Shown here: positions 1 to 10,465 of the stretch, one piece after another
Numbering within the stretch: the stretch's first letter is position 1
How the letters are laid out: every line of letters begins with the position of its first letter
Source: Rhodospirillaceae bacterium
GTDB lineage: Bacteria > Pseudomonadota > Alphaproteobacteria > Kiloniellales > DSM-21159
Assembly: GCA_006969625.1 (NCBI GenBank)
Contig: CP030885.1
Location: forward strand, 2,925,430 to 2,989,429
DNA length: 64,000 nt
Direction of reading: 5' to 3'
Notes under the pieces: generated by a model
The model's input: only the letters and a program-made list of their open reading frames with translations
Databases searched by the model: none
What the model was told of the DNA's origin: nothing
Program-made: the position numbers and the translations under genes

Positions 1-29
1 GCGCAGGCATGCCGGCGACCGCCCCCTGC

Positions 30-1556
<1,527 letters not shown>

Positions 1557-1732
1557 GGCGCGCGGCCCGGGCCCGGCGGCATAGCCCCCTTGCGCCAGGC
1601 CGTCAGTTGGACTTGGCTAGCCGTGACATGGAACTGGGATGCCCTGCCGAGCGATCAAGAGGGTGTGGCCGGCGGTTGCCGGACGCGCCTGGCGCCGGCG
1701 CGCGCATCCGGATGGCGGAGGACGTACTGCAC

Positions 1733-2182
1733 ATGAAGGCACCGATCACCCGAATCGTCGTCGCGGACGGATGCCGCGCGCGCCTCTTCACCAACCGCGG
1801 CGTCGGGAAGGGCTTGGAGCCCGCCGATCCGGCAGAGCTGGGCGCCGACCACCCGCCTGCCCGGGACATCGTCAGCGACCGCCCCGGCGCCACCAGGGAC
1901 CGGCACGGCGAGGCCCTGCACGCCTATGCCCCGACCACGGATCCCAAGGACCACGAGAAGGAGAAGTTCGTGTTGCACCTGGGTCGGCTGCTCAGCGAGC
2001 AGGCCGGGCGCGGCGAGTACGACCGGCTCGTGCTGGTGGCCGAGCCGAAAACGCTGGGCCAACTCCGCAACAGCCTGAGCAAGGTCGCGCAAGAGCGCGT
2101 GGCCGCCGAGCTCGACAAGGACTACACCCACGACAGCCCGAAACAACTCGAGCAGCACCTGGGCAAGATCTTGGCGCTCTAG
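1733..2182 (+). CDS. Host attachment family protein (PF10116-like)
   Basis: A 149-residue soluble protein of the family annotated as 'protein required for attachment to host cells', named from plant-associated bacteria; its biochemical role is not known. Visible family traits are the N-terminal strand ITRIVVADGCRARLF, a central segment rich in His/Asp, and the C-terminal block LVLVAEPKTLGQLR followed by LDKDYTH and a short amphipathic tail. I start at the ATG at 1733 because the family fold begins there; the open frame extends further upstream without similarity. The stop codon TAG at 2180-2182 lies inside the 6-bp target duplication of the IS481-family element that follows, so the insertion leaves the reading frame intact. 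It is convergent with rlmE. Confidence 0.85.
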   Translation: MKAPITRIVVADGCRARLFTNRGVGKGLEPADPAELGADHPPARDIVSDRPGATRDRHGEALHAYAPTTDPKDHEKEKFVLHLGRLLSEQAGRGEYDRLVLVAEPKTLGQLRNSLSKVAQERVAAELDKDYTHDSPKQLEQHLGKILAL

Positions 2183-2183
2183 T
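2178..2183. repeat. Target-site duplication TCTAGT, left copy
   Basis: TCTAGT directly precedes the left IS end and recurs at 3222-3227. It contains the CTAG core favoured by IS481 and also the TAG stop of the host-attachment gene. Confidence 0.9.
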
Positions 2184-3135
2184 TGTGGAGCCTCAATAGG
2201 TTGTTCCTGTCGAAGCCGAGTCGGCTGATTGGCGGTTTGTTCATCAAGCTGGCATGTGGTCGGTGCCAGTTGTAGGCGTGCGTCCAGGGGCACAGGTCTT
2301 GAGCGCGTTGGTCTGATGTTTCGTAGGCTGTGGCATAGGCCCACTCGCGCAGGGCGGTCTGGATGAAGCGCTCGGCCTTGCCATTGGTTTTGGGTGTGTA
2401 GGGTCTTGTGCGGATGTGTTTGAGGCCGAGGCTTCGGCAAGCCTTGGCGAAGGCCTGTGATATGTAGCAGCTTCCATTGTCGGTCATGACGCGCTCAACG
2501 GTGATGCCGAGGCGCCGGTAGTAGCCGACGGCGGCCTTGAGGAAGGCGATGGCGCTCTCCTTTTTCTCATCGGGCATGGTGTCGGTGAAGGCGATGCGGG
2601 AGTGGTCGTCGATGGCGACGTGGACGAACTCCCAGCCGACGCCGCGGCTGTTGGACTGGCCGGTCCTGTCACCGGTGATGCGGTGTCCGGTGCGCTCGAA
2701 GCGTCCGAGCTTCTTGATGTCGAGGTGGATCATCTCGCCGGGTCTTGCACGTTCGTAGCGCCTGGGCGGTTCGGCCGGCTCCAGGGCCTTGAGCTTGTTG
2801 AGGCCACAGCGCTTGAGGACGCGGCTGACCGTGGCCGGCGAGACGCCGAGCTCGGCGGCGATCCGCCGGCTTGTCCAGCGTTGCCGGCGCAACGCCTCGA
2901 TGCGGCTGATGGCCTCTTTGGAGGTCGGTTGATTGAGTCGGCGCGGCCTGGAGGATCTGTCGCGCAGCCCCGGCTCTCCCTCTGCCTGGAAGCGTCGGAC
3001 CCATTTGCGAACGGTCTTCGAGGTGACGCCAAAGGCGGCGGCGACATCGCACAAGGGCTGGCGATGAACGAGCACGCGGCGGACCAGATCGGCTCGACTG
3101 CGTGGCGTCAAACGGGCATTCTCATGGCTGTTCAT
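2179..3135 (-). CDS. IS481-family transposase
   Basis: A 318-residue DDE transposase. An N-terminal helix-turn-helix region (about residues 12-110) has two successive HTH units, AAAFGVTSKTVRKWV and AAELGVSPATVSRVL. The rve catalytic core follows, with D139 (MIHLDIKKL), D219 (VMTDNGSCY) and E255 (NGKAERFIQ); the last two are separated by 35 residues as expected. The start at 3135 gives a normal N-terminus; an open frame reaches 3204 but would begin inside the terminal repeat. The last sense codon (Asn, AAC) takes two bases from the target duplication and the stop TAG (2181-2179) lies wholly within it, so the insertion site supplies the stop. No frameshift is visible, so it is probably functional. 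Confidence 0.93.
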   Translation of the reverse strand: MNSHENARLTPRSRADLVRRVLVHRQPLCDVAAAFGVTSKTVRKWVRRFQAEGEPGLRDRSSRPRRLNQPTSKEAISRIEALRRQRWTSRRIAAELGVSPATVSRVLKRCGLNKLKALEPAEPPRRYERARPGEMIHLDIKKLGRFERTGHRITGDRTGQSNSRGVGWEFVHVAIDDHSRIAFTDTMPDEKKESAIAFLKAAVGYYRRLGITVERVMTDNGSCYISQAFAKACRSLGLKHIRTRPYTPKTNGKAERFIQTALREWAYATAYETSDQRAQDLCPWTHAYNWHRPHASLMNKPPISRLGFDRNNLLRLHN

Positions 3136-3221
3136 CCGGGCCTCCTTCCGGGAGAGTCTGAAATCTCGCAATTCCAGCTTCCTCGGTTCGGTCCGGATGG
3201 ACAACCTGCTGAAAGCTCACA
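2184..3221 (-). mobile_element. Intact IS481-family insertion sequence (1038 bp)
   Basis: The element is bounded by imperfect inverted repeats. The left end 2184-2207 begins TGTGGAGCCTCAATAGGTTG, and the right end read inward from 3221 begins TGTGAGCTTTCAGCAGGTTG. They agree at 14 of the first 21 positions, including TGTG, TCA and AGGTTGT. A perfect 6-bp duplication TCTAGT flanks it, which fits the NCTAGN target known for Bordetella IS481. It holds one full-length transposase on the minus strand. The insertion falls at the few bases separating two convergent genes and disrupts neither. Intact ends, intact frame and an exact duplication suggest a fairly recent insertion. Confidence 0.92.
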
Positions 3222-3227
3222 TCTAGT
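3222..3227. repeat. Target-site duplication TCTAGT, right copy
   Basis: Second copy of the hexamer flanking the insertion sequence. Joining the two flanks with one copy restores an intergenic gap of about six bases between the host-attachment gene and rlmE. Confidence 0.9.
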
Positions 3228-3231
3228 CGGG

Positions 3232-3975
3232 CTAATCTTCGGACTCCTGCCGGCCGTGAAAGTCCTGCGCGACGACATAGAGTTCGGACGACTCGGCACG
3301 GCTGGCCGGCGGCTTGATGTGGCGCACGCTGCGGAAGTTGCGCTTGAGGCGATGCAGCAGTTCGCGCTCGCTGCCGCCCTGGAAGACCTTGGCGACGAAA
3401 CCGCCGCCTGGCGCCAGCACCTCGAGCGCGAAGTCGAGGGCGGCCTCGGCCAACGCCATCACCCGCAAGTGGTCGGTCTGGGCATGCCCGGTCGTGGGCG
3501 CCGCCATGTCGGACAGCACGAGGTCGGCCGGTCCGTCGAGCGCGGCCTTGAGCCGCTCTGGTGCTGCCTCTTCGAGGAAGTCGAGCTGAAGTATCTCGGC
3601 GCCCGGCAGCGGCGCCGTCTCCAGGTAGTCGATAGCGACCACTTTGGCGCCCGGCCCGGCCTTCTGGAGCGCCACCTGGGTCCAGCCGCCCGGCGCCGCG
3701 CCCAGATCGACGATGCGGCGGGCTCCCTTCAGCAGCCCGGCCTTCTCGTCGAGCTGCAGCAGCTTGAAGGCGGCCCGGCTGCGGTAACCGCGCGCCTTGG
3801 CCTCGGCGACGTAGGGGTCGTTGAGCTGACGCTCCAGCCAGCGGGTCGAGGAGGCACGGCGGCCGCGCGCTGTGCGTACCCGCTCGCGCAACTGGCGCGC
3901 GCCGCCGAGCTTGCCCCCGCCGCCCTTGGCGCCGCGCGATCCGCCGGAGCCACTCTTGCCGCGGCCGCCGGACAC
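3232..3975 (-). CDS. rlmE: 23S rRNA (uridine-2'-O)-methyltransferase RlmE
   Basis: Methylates the 2'-hydroxyl of U2552 in the A-loop of 23S rRNA using SAM. The 247-residue protein is longer than E. coli RlmE because of a glycine/lysine/arginine-rich N-terminal tail of about 40 residues, a common alphaproteobacterial feature likely to contact RNA. The Rossmann SAM motif is [10 protein letters not shown]. The K-D-K-E catalytic set is visible in [27 protein letters not shown] and SSELYVVA. It starts with GTG at 3975, one base after the stop of the Ppx/GppA gene, so the two are co-transcribed. The insertion sequence starts 10 bases beyond its stop and does not truncate it. Confidence 0.95.
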   Translation of the reverse strand: MSGGRGKSGSGGSRGAKGGGGKLGGARQLRERVRTARGRRASSTRWLERQLNDPYVAEAKARGYRSRAAFKLLQLDEKAGLLKGARRIVDLGAAPGGWTQVALQKAGPGAKVVAIDYLETAPLPGAEILQLDFLEEAAPERLKAALDGPADLVLSDMAAPTTGHAQTDHLRVMALAEAALDFALEVLAPGGGFVAKVFQGGSERELLHRLKRNFRSVRHIKPPASRAESSELYVVAQDFHGRQESED

Positions 3976-3976
3976 C

Positions 3977-5152
3977 TCAGCCGGCGCTCCCGGCCGGCGT
4001 GCCGGCCCAGACGCCGTCCTCGCGCATCATCAGATAGAGCAGACCCTCGCGCAGGCCGCGGTCGGCGACGGTGATGCCGTCGGTCGGGCAGAGCCGGCAG
4101 AAGGCCTCCAGGATGGCGCAGCCGGCAACGACGAGATCCGCCCGGTCCTTGCCGATGCAGGGGTGGCCGACGCGTGTCTCGTAGCCCATGGCGCGGACCC
4201 GTTCGCTGACCTGGAGCACCACCGGCATCGGCAGGAAGGCGCCATCGACCTGGGCCCGGTCGTAGCGCGGCAGGCCGCGATGCACCCCGGTCAGCGTGGT
4301 CACGGTGCCGGAGGTGCCGATCGTCTGCAGCCCGCCGTTTGTCGCCAGGTCGCACAGGCCGTGCCGCGTCACGAAGTCCGTCAGGCCAGCCTGCACCTCG
4401 GCGACCATGGCATCGTAGATCGGGCGCCCCACCTCGTGACCGCCGAAGCGCTCGGCCAGGTCGACGACGCCGAGGGGCAGCGAGTGCCAGGCCTGCAAGG
4501 TCGGCAGCGGGGCCGCTCCGACCGCGCCCTCGGTCCCGGTGCCGTCCATCCGCAGCCAGCAAATCTCCGTCGAGCCGCCGCCGATATCGATGATCGCCGC
4601 ATAGCGCTTGCGACGGTCGAGCAGGGGCGCGCAGCCGTAGAGCGCCAGGTTGGCCTCCTCCTCGGCGCCGATCACCTCCAGGTCGAGGCCGCATCGCACC
4701 CGTGCGGCGGTCAGGAAGTCCCCGCCGTTGGCGGCGCGGCGGCAGGCCTCCGTCGCCACTGCGCGCAGCCGCCGAACCCCGCGCCGGCGCAGCTTCGACG
4801 CACAGACCTCGAGCGCCGAAAGGGTGCGCTGAATCGCAGCACTGCCGAGGCGGCCGCCCGGCGTCAGCCCCTCGCCCAGACGGACGATGCGGGAGAAGGC
4901 GTCGATCACGCGGAAGCCACCGGCCGTGGGCCGCGCAATCAGCAGCCGGCAGTTGTTGGTTCCCAGGTCCAGCGCACCATAGGCAGCGGCGTCGTCCAGG
5001 ATCGGATCGGCGGACGCCTGCAGGTTCGCGCGCTCAGCCTCCTGCTGTGCGACGCCACGCACGACGGAAACGCGCTGCGGTCCGACGAGGCGCGTGCGCG
5101 CGCCGGCCTCCTTCGTGCCGGCCTCCTTCGTAGCGTCTCGAACCTGCCTCAC
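3977..5152 (-). CDS. Ppx/GppA family exopolyphosphatase or pppGpp phosphatase
   Basis: An ASKHA-fold phosphatase that hydrolyses polyphosphate or pppGpp; sequence alone does not separate the two activities. Phosphate-1 motif [13 protein letters not shown] is near residue 60, the second nucleotide loop is [12 protein letters not shown], and a further glycine-rich block [13 protein letters not shown] follows. The C-terminal HD domain of long Ppx proteins is absent, as usual in alphaproteobacteria. The first ~57 residues are not conserved and include a tandem [10 protein letters not shown] repeat, so the true start may be lower, for example the GTG at 5062. It is the first gene of a unit with rlmE, a pairing seen in many alphaproteobacteria. 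Confidence 0.87.
   Translation of the reverse strand: MRQVRDATKEAGTKEAGARTRLVGPQRVSVVRGVAQQEAERANLQASADPILDDAAAYGALDLGTNNCRLLIARPTAGGFRVIDAFSRIVRLGEGLTPGGRLGSAAIQRTLSALEVCASKLRRRGVRRLRAVATEACRRAANGGDFLTAARVRCGLDLEVIGAEEEANLALYGCAPLLDRRKRYAAIIDIGGGSTEICWLRMDGTGTEGAVGAAPLPTLQAWHSLPLGVVDLAERFGGHEVGRPIYDAMVAEVQAGLTDFVTRHGLCDLATNGGLQTIGTSGTVTTLTGVHRGLPRYDRAQVDGAFLPMPVVLQVSERVRAMGYETRVGHPCIGKDRADLVVAGCAILEAFCRLCPTDGITVADRGLREGLLYLMMREDGVWAGTPAGSAG
5102..5131. repeat. Perfect 15-bp tandem duplication
   Basis: GCCGGCCTCCTTCGT occurs twice in direct succession (5102-5116 and 5117-5131), encoding the KEAG repeat in the unconserved N-terminus of the Ppx/GppA frame. Confidence 0.9.
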
Positions 5153-5460
5153 TCGCCCGGTGACCCGTGTGTCGGCGGCGTCCAGTCCGCGTCGCCTGCT
5201 CCGCCGCCTCGTTCGCTACAGACTCCGATCCTGAAGTCCGAACGTTCGACTCTACTTGCCCGGCGGCCCCGTCAACAAGCAAAGCCTGCGGGCGCGCCCG
5301 CGAGCCCTCGGCATGGCCATGGGCGCAGCGGCCCCGCGCGCCGCCCTTTTTGCGACCAGGGGTCTTGAAATGCTGCGGAGTGTTGGTCTAGATAGCCGGC
5401 CACGTCGTAGCCGGCCCTACCCGCGCTGCCCGGCCGAGGGTCTGGGCCACCGGCGCCGGT
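5153..5460. other. Intergenic region upstream of tRNA-Gln and of Ppx/GppA
   Basis: No coding region that I can support. It should hold divergent promoters; only the tRNA promoter at 5365-5394 stands out. An antisense frame covering this region and the tRNA is a known type of annotation artefact. Confidence 0.6.
5365..5394 (+). promoter_or_regulatory. Candidate promoter of tRNA-Gln
   Basis: TTGAAA (5365-5370) and TAGATA (5389-5394) are separated by 18 bases and lie 66 bases before the mature tRNA. The spacing and the TAGATA box suit a vegetative alphaproteobacterial promoter. Confidence 0.45.
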
Positions 5461-5534
5461 TGGGGGATAGTTTAATGGTAGAACAGCGGACTCTGACTCC
5501 GTTAGTCCAGGTTCGAGTCCTGGTCCCCCAGCCA
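5461..5534 (+). tRNA. tRNA-Gln (anticodon CTG), CCA encoded
   Basis: The 74-base gene folds into a standard cloverleaf. The acceptor stem TGGGGGA pairs with TCCCCCA, the discriminator is G, and CCA is encoded at 5532-5534. The anticodon stem GCGGA/TCCGT closes the loop CTCTGAC, giving anticodon CTG, which reads CAG. The T-arm is CCAGG-TTCGAGT-CCTGG. There is no integrase or repeat beside it, so I see no sign that it is used as an integration site here. Confidence 0.96.
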
Positions 5535-5651
5535 AACTCCTTCTCGATCCGTTGAGACCGGAGCATCTCCCGGACGCGCCGACGGAGCGTGGCCCGCGCG
5601 GTTCGAAACGCGATGTCGGGCAGAAACGCGAGATGTCGAGGCGGGGCGCCT

Positions 5652-6926
5652 CTATTCCCGGACGTCCCCGCCGGTCAGCACGCGCTCCAGCCAGGCGCCG
5701 GCCGCCAGCAGACGCGCGTCGGCACCAAACGACCCGACGAGTTGCACGCCGAGCGGCAGTCCGCTTGGCCCGGTGCCAGCCGGCAGCGTCAGGCAGGGCA
5801 CACCGAGCAACGTCCAGATGCGGTTGAAGAGCGGATCGCCGGTCGCAGCCAGCCCCTTAGGCGCTTCGCCGGGGGCGGGCAGCGTCAGCACCGCATCGAA
5901 CTCCCCGGCCAGCGCGTCGAACGCCGCCCGCGCCTTGGGGGTGCGCATCCGCGCCTGCAGGTAGGCCTCCGGGCTCATCGCAGCGCCCGCATCCGTCAGA
6001 TCGCGCAGCGGCAGGCTGAGGCGGTCGCGCGCCGTGCGCCGCTCGTGCGCCAGGGCGCGTGCGCCTTCCCAGGCCATGACGGTGTGCTGGTCGGCGAGCA
6101 GGTGCGCGCAGGCCGGTGGCATCGCGACGTCGCGCACCTCGGCCGCGGCACGGCGCGCCGCCGCCGCAGCGCGTTCCAGCGTCGCCTTCGCCGCATCGTC
6201 CGCCGCGTCCCACTGGGCGGTACGGCAGACCGCCAGCCTTGGGGTGCCCGGGTCCGCCGGCGGACGCAGTGCCAGATCCGAGATGACCTCCGCCAACAGC
6301 GCAACGTCTTCGACGTCGCGGGCAAAGACACCGACGGTGTCGAGCGACCAGCCGAGTTGCTTCACGCCGTAGGTCGGGACCGCGCCGAAGCTGGGCTTGT
6401 AGCCGACGATGCCGCAGAAGGCGGCCGGCCGGATCAGCGAGCCGGCCGTCTGGGTGCCGAGCGCAAAGGGCACCATGCCGGCGGCCACGGCCGCCGCCGA
6501 ACCGCTGGACGAGCCGCCGGGCGTGTGCGCCGGGTTGCGCGGATTCGCCGTCGGACCGGGGTGGAAGTAGGCGAACTCCGTGGTGACGGTCTTGCCGGGC
6601 AGCACACAGCCGGCCGCACGCGCCAGGGCCACGGCGGCCGCATCGACGGCCGGGCGATGGCCGGCGTAGAGCAGGGAGCCGTAGGCGGTCGGAAAGTCGG
6701 CCGTGTCGAACACGTCCTTGACCCCGAGCGGGACGCCCGCAAGCCGGCCGGAGGCTGCCTCGGCAGCGCCCCGCGCCGCCGCCGCGTCAAAGCAGACCCA
6801 GGCCTTGATCTCCGGCTCGCGCGCCGCGCTGCGCTCCAGGCAGGCCTCCAGATAGTCACGCAGGACGATCCGGCCCGCCGCCGCCTCGACCAGAACCCAC
6901 CCGGCCGTGCGATCGGCGAGTTCCAT
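5652..6926 (-). CDS. Amidase (amidase-signature family)
   Basis: A 424-residue hydrolase of carboxamides with a Ser-cisSer-Lys triad. Lys70 lies in GVPLGVKDVFD, the cis-serine sits in the GGSSSGSAAAVAAG block near residue 141, and the nucleophile is probably Ser163 in TQTAGSLIRP. The usual signature length of about 450 is nearly met. It starts 11 bases after the stop of the fused ABC ATPase, so it is the last gene of the importer operon reading 12064 to 5652 and probably acts on the imported amide. GatA is unlikely because gatB/gatC are not adjacent and the N-terminus differs. The exact substrate is unknown. Confidence 0.88.
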   Translation of the reverse strand: MELADRTAGWVLVEAAAGRIVLRDYLEACLERSAAREPEIKAWVCFDAAAARGAAEAASGRLAGVPLGVKDVFDTADFPTAYGSLLYAGHRPAVDAAAVALARAAGCVLPGKTVTTEFAYFHPGPTANPRNPAHTPGGSSSGSAAAVAAGMVPFALGTQTAGSLIRPAAFCGIVGYKPSFGAVPTYGVKQLGWSLDTVGVFARDVEDVALLAEVISDLALRPPADPGTPRLAVCRTAQWDAADDAAKATLERAAAAARRAAAEVRDVAMPPACAHLLADQHTVMAWEGARALAHERRTARDRLSLPLRDLTDAGAAMSPEAYLQARMRTPKARAAFDALAGEFDAVLTLPAPGEAPKGLAATGDPLFNRIWTLLGVPCLTLPAGTGPSGLPLGVQLVGSFGADARLLAAGAWLERVLTGGDVRE

Positions 6927-6937
6927 CGGTCCGCTCC

Positions 6938-8593
6938 TCAGGTGGCGGCCTGAACCGGCACGGCGTCATCGAAGGCGCCGAAGCTCCAGTGCCGACCGGG
7001 TGCGGCCTCGAAGAGGCTCTTCGTGTAGTCGTGCTGCGGGTCGGCGAAGATCTCGGCCGTGCGGCCGTACTCGACGACCACGCCGCGGTGCATCACGGCG
7101 ACGCTGTCGCAGACCTGGGCGGCGACGCGCAGGTCGTGGGTGATGAAGAGCATCGCCAGGTCGAACTTCTTCCGAACCTCGTCGAGCAGTTCGAGAACCT
7201 GGGCCTGGACCGACACGTCGAGGGCCGAGACCGCCTCGTCGGCGACGAGCACCTCCGGCTCCATAGCGAGCGCGCGCGCGATGCAGATGCGTTGACGCTG
7301 GCCGCCGGAGAACTGGTGCGGGAAGCGGTCGACCGCCTTGGGGTCGAGCCCGACCAGCCCCATCAGTTCGCGCGCGCGGTCCCAGGCTTCGCGTTTCGGG
7401 AGCCCGAAGTTCATCGGTCCCTCGACGATCGACTGCCCCACCGTCCGCCGCGGGTTGAGCGAGCGGTAGGGGTCCTGGAAAACGATCTGCACCCGCCGCC
7501 GGTGATGGCGCAGCAGGCGGGTCGAAAGCTGGGCGATGTCGTCGTCGTCGATGTAGACGTGGCCGCTGGACGGGTCGATCAACCGCACGATGCACCGCGC
7601 CACGGTCGACTTGCCGGAGCCGGACTCGCCGACGATGCCGAGCGTCTCGCCCTTGCGAACCTCGAGGTTCACGTCCTTTGCGGCGTGTACCTCCCGGCTC
7701 TTCTGGAAGAAGCCGCCGCCGCCGTAGACCTTGTTCAGGTCGCGCGTGGAAAGCACGACGCGCCCGCGCTCGACCGGCTCCTTGTGCTGTGGCGTCAGGC
7801 TGGGGACCGAGGAGATGAGCATACGGGTATAGGGGTGCTGCGGCGACTTCAACAGGCGTTCGGTCGCCCCCTCCTCCACCACCTGGCCGGTCTGCATCAC
7901 CACCACCCGGTCGGCGATGTCGGCGACGACGCCGAAGTCATGGGTGATGAACAGCACGCCAGTGTCGTGCTCTTGCTGGATATCCTTGATCAAACTCAGA
8001 ATCTGCGCCTGCGTGGTGACGTCCAGGGCGGTCGTCGGCTCGTCGGCGATCAGCAGCGCCGGCTCGAGCGCGAGCGCGGCGGCGATCATGATGCGCTGGC
8101 GCTGACCTCCGGAAAGCTGGTGCGGGTAGCTGCCGCGCATCTTGTCCGGATCGGGCAGGCGCACGGCGTTCATCACTTCGAGCACGCGCTCGAGCCGCTG
8201 CTTGTCCGACATGTCGGTGTGGATGCGCAGCACCTCCTCGATCTGGTCGCCGACCCGATGCACTGGGTTCAGCGCGGTCATCGGCTCCTGGAAGATCATC
8301 GACATGCGCGCGCCGCGCAGCTCGCGCAGTTGGTTGGGCGACATGGCCAGCAGGTTGTCGCCCTGCAGGCGGATGGCGCCCTTGACCGGCGTCAGCTGCT
8401 TGCGCGGCAGCAGGCCCATGACGGTGTGGGCCGTCACCGACTTGCCCGAGCCCGACTCGCCGACGACGCACAGGATCTCGCGCTTGGCCACCGCGAAGCT
8501 GACGTCTTCCACGGCATAGGGGCGGTCCGCGCCCGGTGGCAGCGTCACCGAAAGGCCCTCGACCTCGAGGACGGGCTGGTTCGTCTGCGTCAT
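6938..8593 (-). CDS. Dipeptide/oligopeptide-type ABC importer, fused double ATPase
   Basis: A 551-residue cytoplasmic ATPase carrying two complete nucleotide-binding domains in one chain, equivalent to DppD joined to DppF (GsiA-like layout). The first half has Walker [11 protein letters not shown] at 45-54, signature LSGGQRQR and Walker [13 protein letters not shown]. The second has [19 protein letters not shown] and VLVADEAVSALD. The Walker B of the second half reads DEA rather than DEP, a tolerated change. The C-terminal oligopeptide-transport extension is short. It lies 10 bases downstream of the permease gene. The substrate cannot be told from the ATPase. Confidence 0.93.
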   Translation of the reverse strand: MTQTNQPVLEVEGLSVTLPPGADRPYAVEDVSFAVAKREILCVVGESGSGKSVTAHTVMGLLPRKQLTPVKGAIRLQGDNLLAMSPNQLRELRGARMSMIFQEPMTALNPVHRVGDQIEEVLRIHTDMSDKQRLERVLEVMNAVRLPDPDKMRGSYPHQLSGGQRQRIMIAAALALEPALLIADEPTTALDVTTQAQILSLIKDIQQEHDTGVLFITHDFGVVADIADRVVVMQTGQVVEEGATERLLKSPQHPYTRMLISSVPSLTPQHKEPVERGRVVLSTRDLNKVYGGGGFFQKSREVHAAKDVNLEVRKGETLGIVGESGSGKSTVARCIVRLIDPSSGHVYIDDDDIAQLSTRLLRHHRRRVQIVFQDPYRSLNPRRTVGQSIVEGPMNFGLPKREAWDRARELMGLVGLDPKAVDRFPHQFSGGQRQRICIARALAMEPEVLVADEAVSALDVSVQAQVLELLDEVRKKFDLAMLFITHDLRVAAQVCDSVAVMHRGVVVEYGRTAEIFADPQHDYTKSLFEAAPGRHWSFGAFDDAVPVQAAT

Positions 8594-8603
8594 CGCCGCC
8601 CCC

Positions 8604-9491
8604 TCACATCTTCTTCGCGATGCGCGGGTCCAGACGGTCGCGCAGGCCGTCGCCCAGGATGTTGACGGCCAGCACCGTCACCGCCAGCGCGATGCCGGGG
8701 AAGAAGATGATCCAGGGCGTGAGCTGGAAGTAGGCCCGGCCCTCGGCCATGATGTTGCCCCAGCTCGGCACCTCGGGCGGCGTCCCGGCGCCGAGGAACG
8801 AGAGGATCGCCTCCAGCAGCATGGCCGAGGCGCAGACGTAGGTCGCCTGCACGATCAGCGGCGGGATGGTGTTGGGCAGCACGTGGCGCACCAGGATCTT
8901 GGGCAGCGGCGTGCCGGTGGAAATCGCCGCCTCTACGTAGGGCTCCTCGCGCACCGACAGCACGACCGCGCGCACCAGACGCACGACGCGGGGGATCTCC
9001 GGGATGGTGATGGCGATGGTCACGGTGATCAGGCTGGCCCCGGACAGCGAGACCAGGGCGATCGCCAGCAGGATCCCGGGGATGGCCATCAGCCCGTCCA
9101 TCACGCGCATCAGGATGGCGTCGAGGATGCGGATGTAGCCGGAAATCAGCCCGATGATCAGCCCGAAGAAGACGCTGAGCGCCGCCGCCGACAGGCCGAC
9201 GACGAGCGAGATGCGCGCACCGTAGACCGTACGGCTGTAGATGTCGCGGCCGAACATGTCGGTGCCGAACCAGTGCGCCGCGTTCGGCGCCTGCAGCCGA
9301 TCGATCGGATTGAGTTGGATCGGGTCGATGGGCGCCACGACGGGCGCGAACACGGCGACGAAGATCATGAAGACCAGCAGGCCGCCGCCGATCCCGATGG
9401 TTGGATAGCGCTGGAAGACCTGCTGGCGGAAGCGCGCGACACGGGCGCGAACGCCGCCCGCCGAGGGGTCGCGGTCGAGAAGAAGGGTCAA
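8604..9491 (-). CDS. ABC importer permease, DppC type
   Basis: A 295-residue inner-membrane permease with the DppC N-terminal TM segment (GIGGGLLVFMIFVAVFAPVV), the periplasmic block HWFGTDMFGRDIYSR, and the EAA-loop region EAAISTGTPLPKILVRHVLPN that contacts the ATPase. I place the start at the TTG at 9491 because TTGA overlaps the TGA stop of the preceding permease gene and gives a normal-length protein; the much longer open frame to 9761 would run through the neighbour and encodes low-complexity His/Arg sequence. It ends with the usual GDGLRDRLDPR tail. Confidence 0.9.
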   Translation of the reverse strand: MTLLLDRDPSAGGVRARVARFRQQVFQRYPTIGIGGGLLVFMIFVAVFAPVVAPIDPIQLNPIDRLQAPNAAHWFGTDMFGRDIYSRTVYGARISLVVGLSAAALSVFFGLIIGLISGYIRILDAILMRVMDGLMAIPGILLAIALVSLSGASLITVTIAITIPEIPRVVRLVRAVVLSVREEPYVEAAISTGTPLPKILVRHVLPNTIPPLIVQATYVCASAMLLEAILSFLGAGTPPEVPSWGNIMAEGRAYFQLTPWIIFFPGIALAVTVLAVNILGDGLRDRLDPRIAKKM

Positions 9492-10429
9492 TACCGGATC
9501 CTCGGGTCGATCAGCGTGTAGAGGATGTCGATGGCCAGGTTGATCAGGATGTAGGCGAAGCTGAACAACAGGATCAGGGCCTGGATGATCGGGTAGTCGC
9601 GCTTGAGGATCGCATCGACCACGAGCCGGCCGAGACCGGGGATGTTGTAGACGCTTTCGGTCACCACCACGCCGCCGATCAGCAACGCGATGCCGATGCC
9701 GATGATGGTGACGATGGGTACGGCCGCGTTGCGAAGGGCGTGGACGATCAGAACCTTCCATTCGAGCTGGCCCTTGGCGCGGGCGGTGCGGACGTAGTCC
9801 TCGTCCAGCACCTCCAGCATGGAAGCGCGGGTGATGCGCGCGATCAGCGCAATGTAGATGACGCTGAGCGTGAGCGAGGGCAGGATGATCGACTTCACGA
9901 AGGGCACGAAACCCTCGCCGATCGGCTTGTAGCCCTGCACCGGCAACAGCCCCAATTTCAGCGAGACGACGTAGATCAGGATGTAGCCGAGCACGAAGAC
10001 CGGAATGGAAAAGCCTGCGACGGCGAACACCATGATCGAGCGGTCGATCCAGGTGCCGGCCTTCCAGGCGGCGACGACGCCCATCGGCACGGCGACGACG
10101 ACCGTGATCAGCAGGGTCGAAAGCGCCAGCATCAGCGTCGGCTCCAGGCGCTGGCCGATCAGGCGCGTCACCGGCAGGTCCGAGAAGATCGAGATGCCGA
10201 GGTCGCCCTGCAGCAGCGACCAGAGCCAGGTGAAGAACTGGATGTGCAGCGGCTGGTCGAGCCCCAGCTTCGCCCGGATGCGCTTGATGTCTTCCGGGCT
10301 GGCGTAGTCGCCGGCGATCACCGTGGCCGGGTCGCCGGGGCTGAGGTGCAGCATCAAAAAGACGAAGAGGGCCACCACCCCCATGACGGGGATGGTGGCC
10401 AACAGGCGCCGGACGATGAAGCCGAGCAT
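9488..10429 (-). CDS. ABC importer permease, DppB type
   Basis: A 313-residue inner-membrane permease. The N-terminal IVRRLLATIPVMGVVALFVFLML segment, the LHLSPGDPA motif and the loop IRAKLGLDQPLHIQFFTW are typical of DppB/GsiC proteins, as is the EAA loop RTARAKGQLEWKVLIVHALRN. About six TM helices are evident. It is second in the operon, 36 bases after the binding-protein gene, and is translationally coupled to the DppC-type gene through a TTGA overlap. Confidence 0.93.
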   Translation of the reverse strand: MLGFIVRRLLATIPVMGVVALFVFLMLHLSPGDPATVIAGDYASPEDIKRIRAKLGLDQPLHIQFFTWLWSLLQGDLGISIFSDLPVTRLIGQRLEPTLMLALSTLLITVVVAVPMGVVAAWKAGTWIDRSIMVFAVAGFSIPVFVLGYILIYVVSLKLGLLPVQGYKPIGEGFVPFVKSIILPSLTLSVIYIALIARITRASMLEVLDEDYVRTARAKGQLEWKVLIVHALRNAAVPIVTIIGIGIALLIGGVVVTESVYNIPGLGRLVVDAILKRDYPIIQALILLFSFAYILINLAIDILYTLIDPRIRY

Positions 10430-10465
10430 GGGTTTGCTAGCGACCTTCCGCTGTTTCGGTCCGGT

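Noticed and set aside
5272..5535. Minus-strand frame reading through the tRNA-Gln gene (contains GLTESESAVLPLNYPP)
   Set aside because: It is the antisense translation of tRNA-Gln, a common false protein in databases.
5461..5652. tRNA-Gln as an integration site for a genomic island
   Set aside because: No integrase and no repeated tRNA 3' end is found in the window; only one IS is present.
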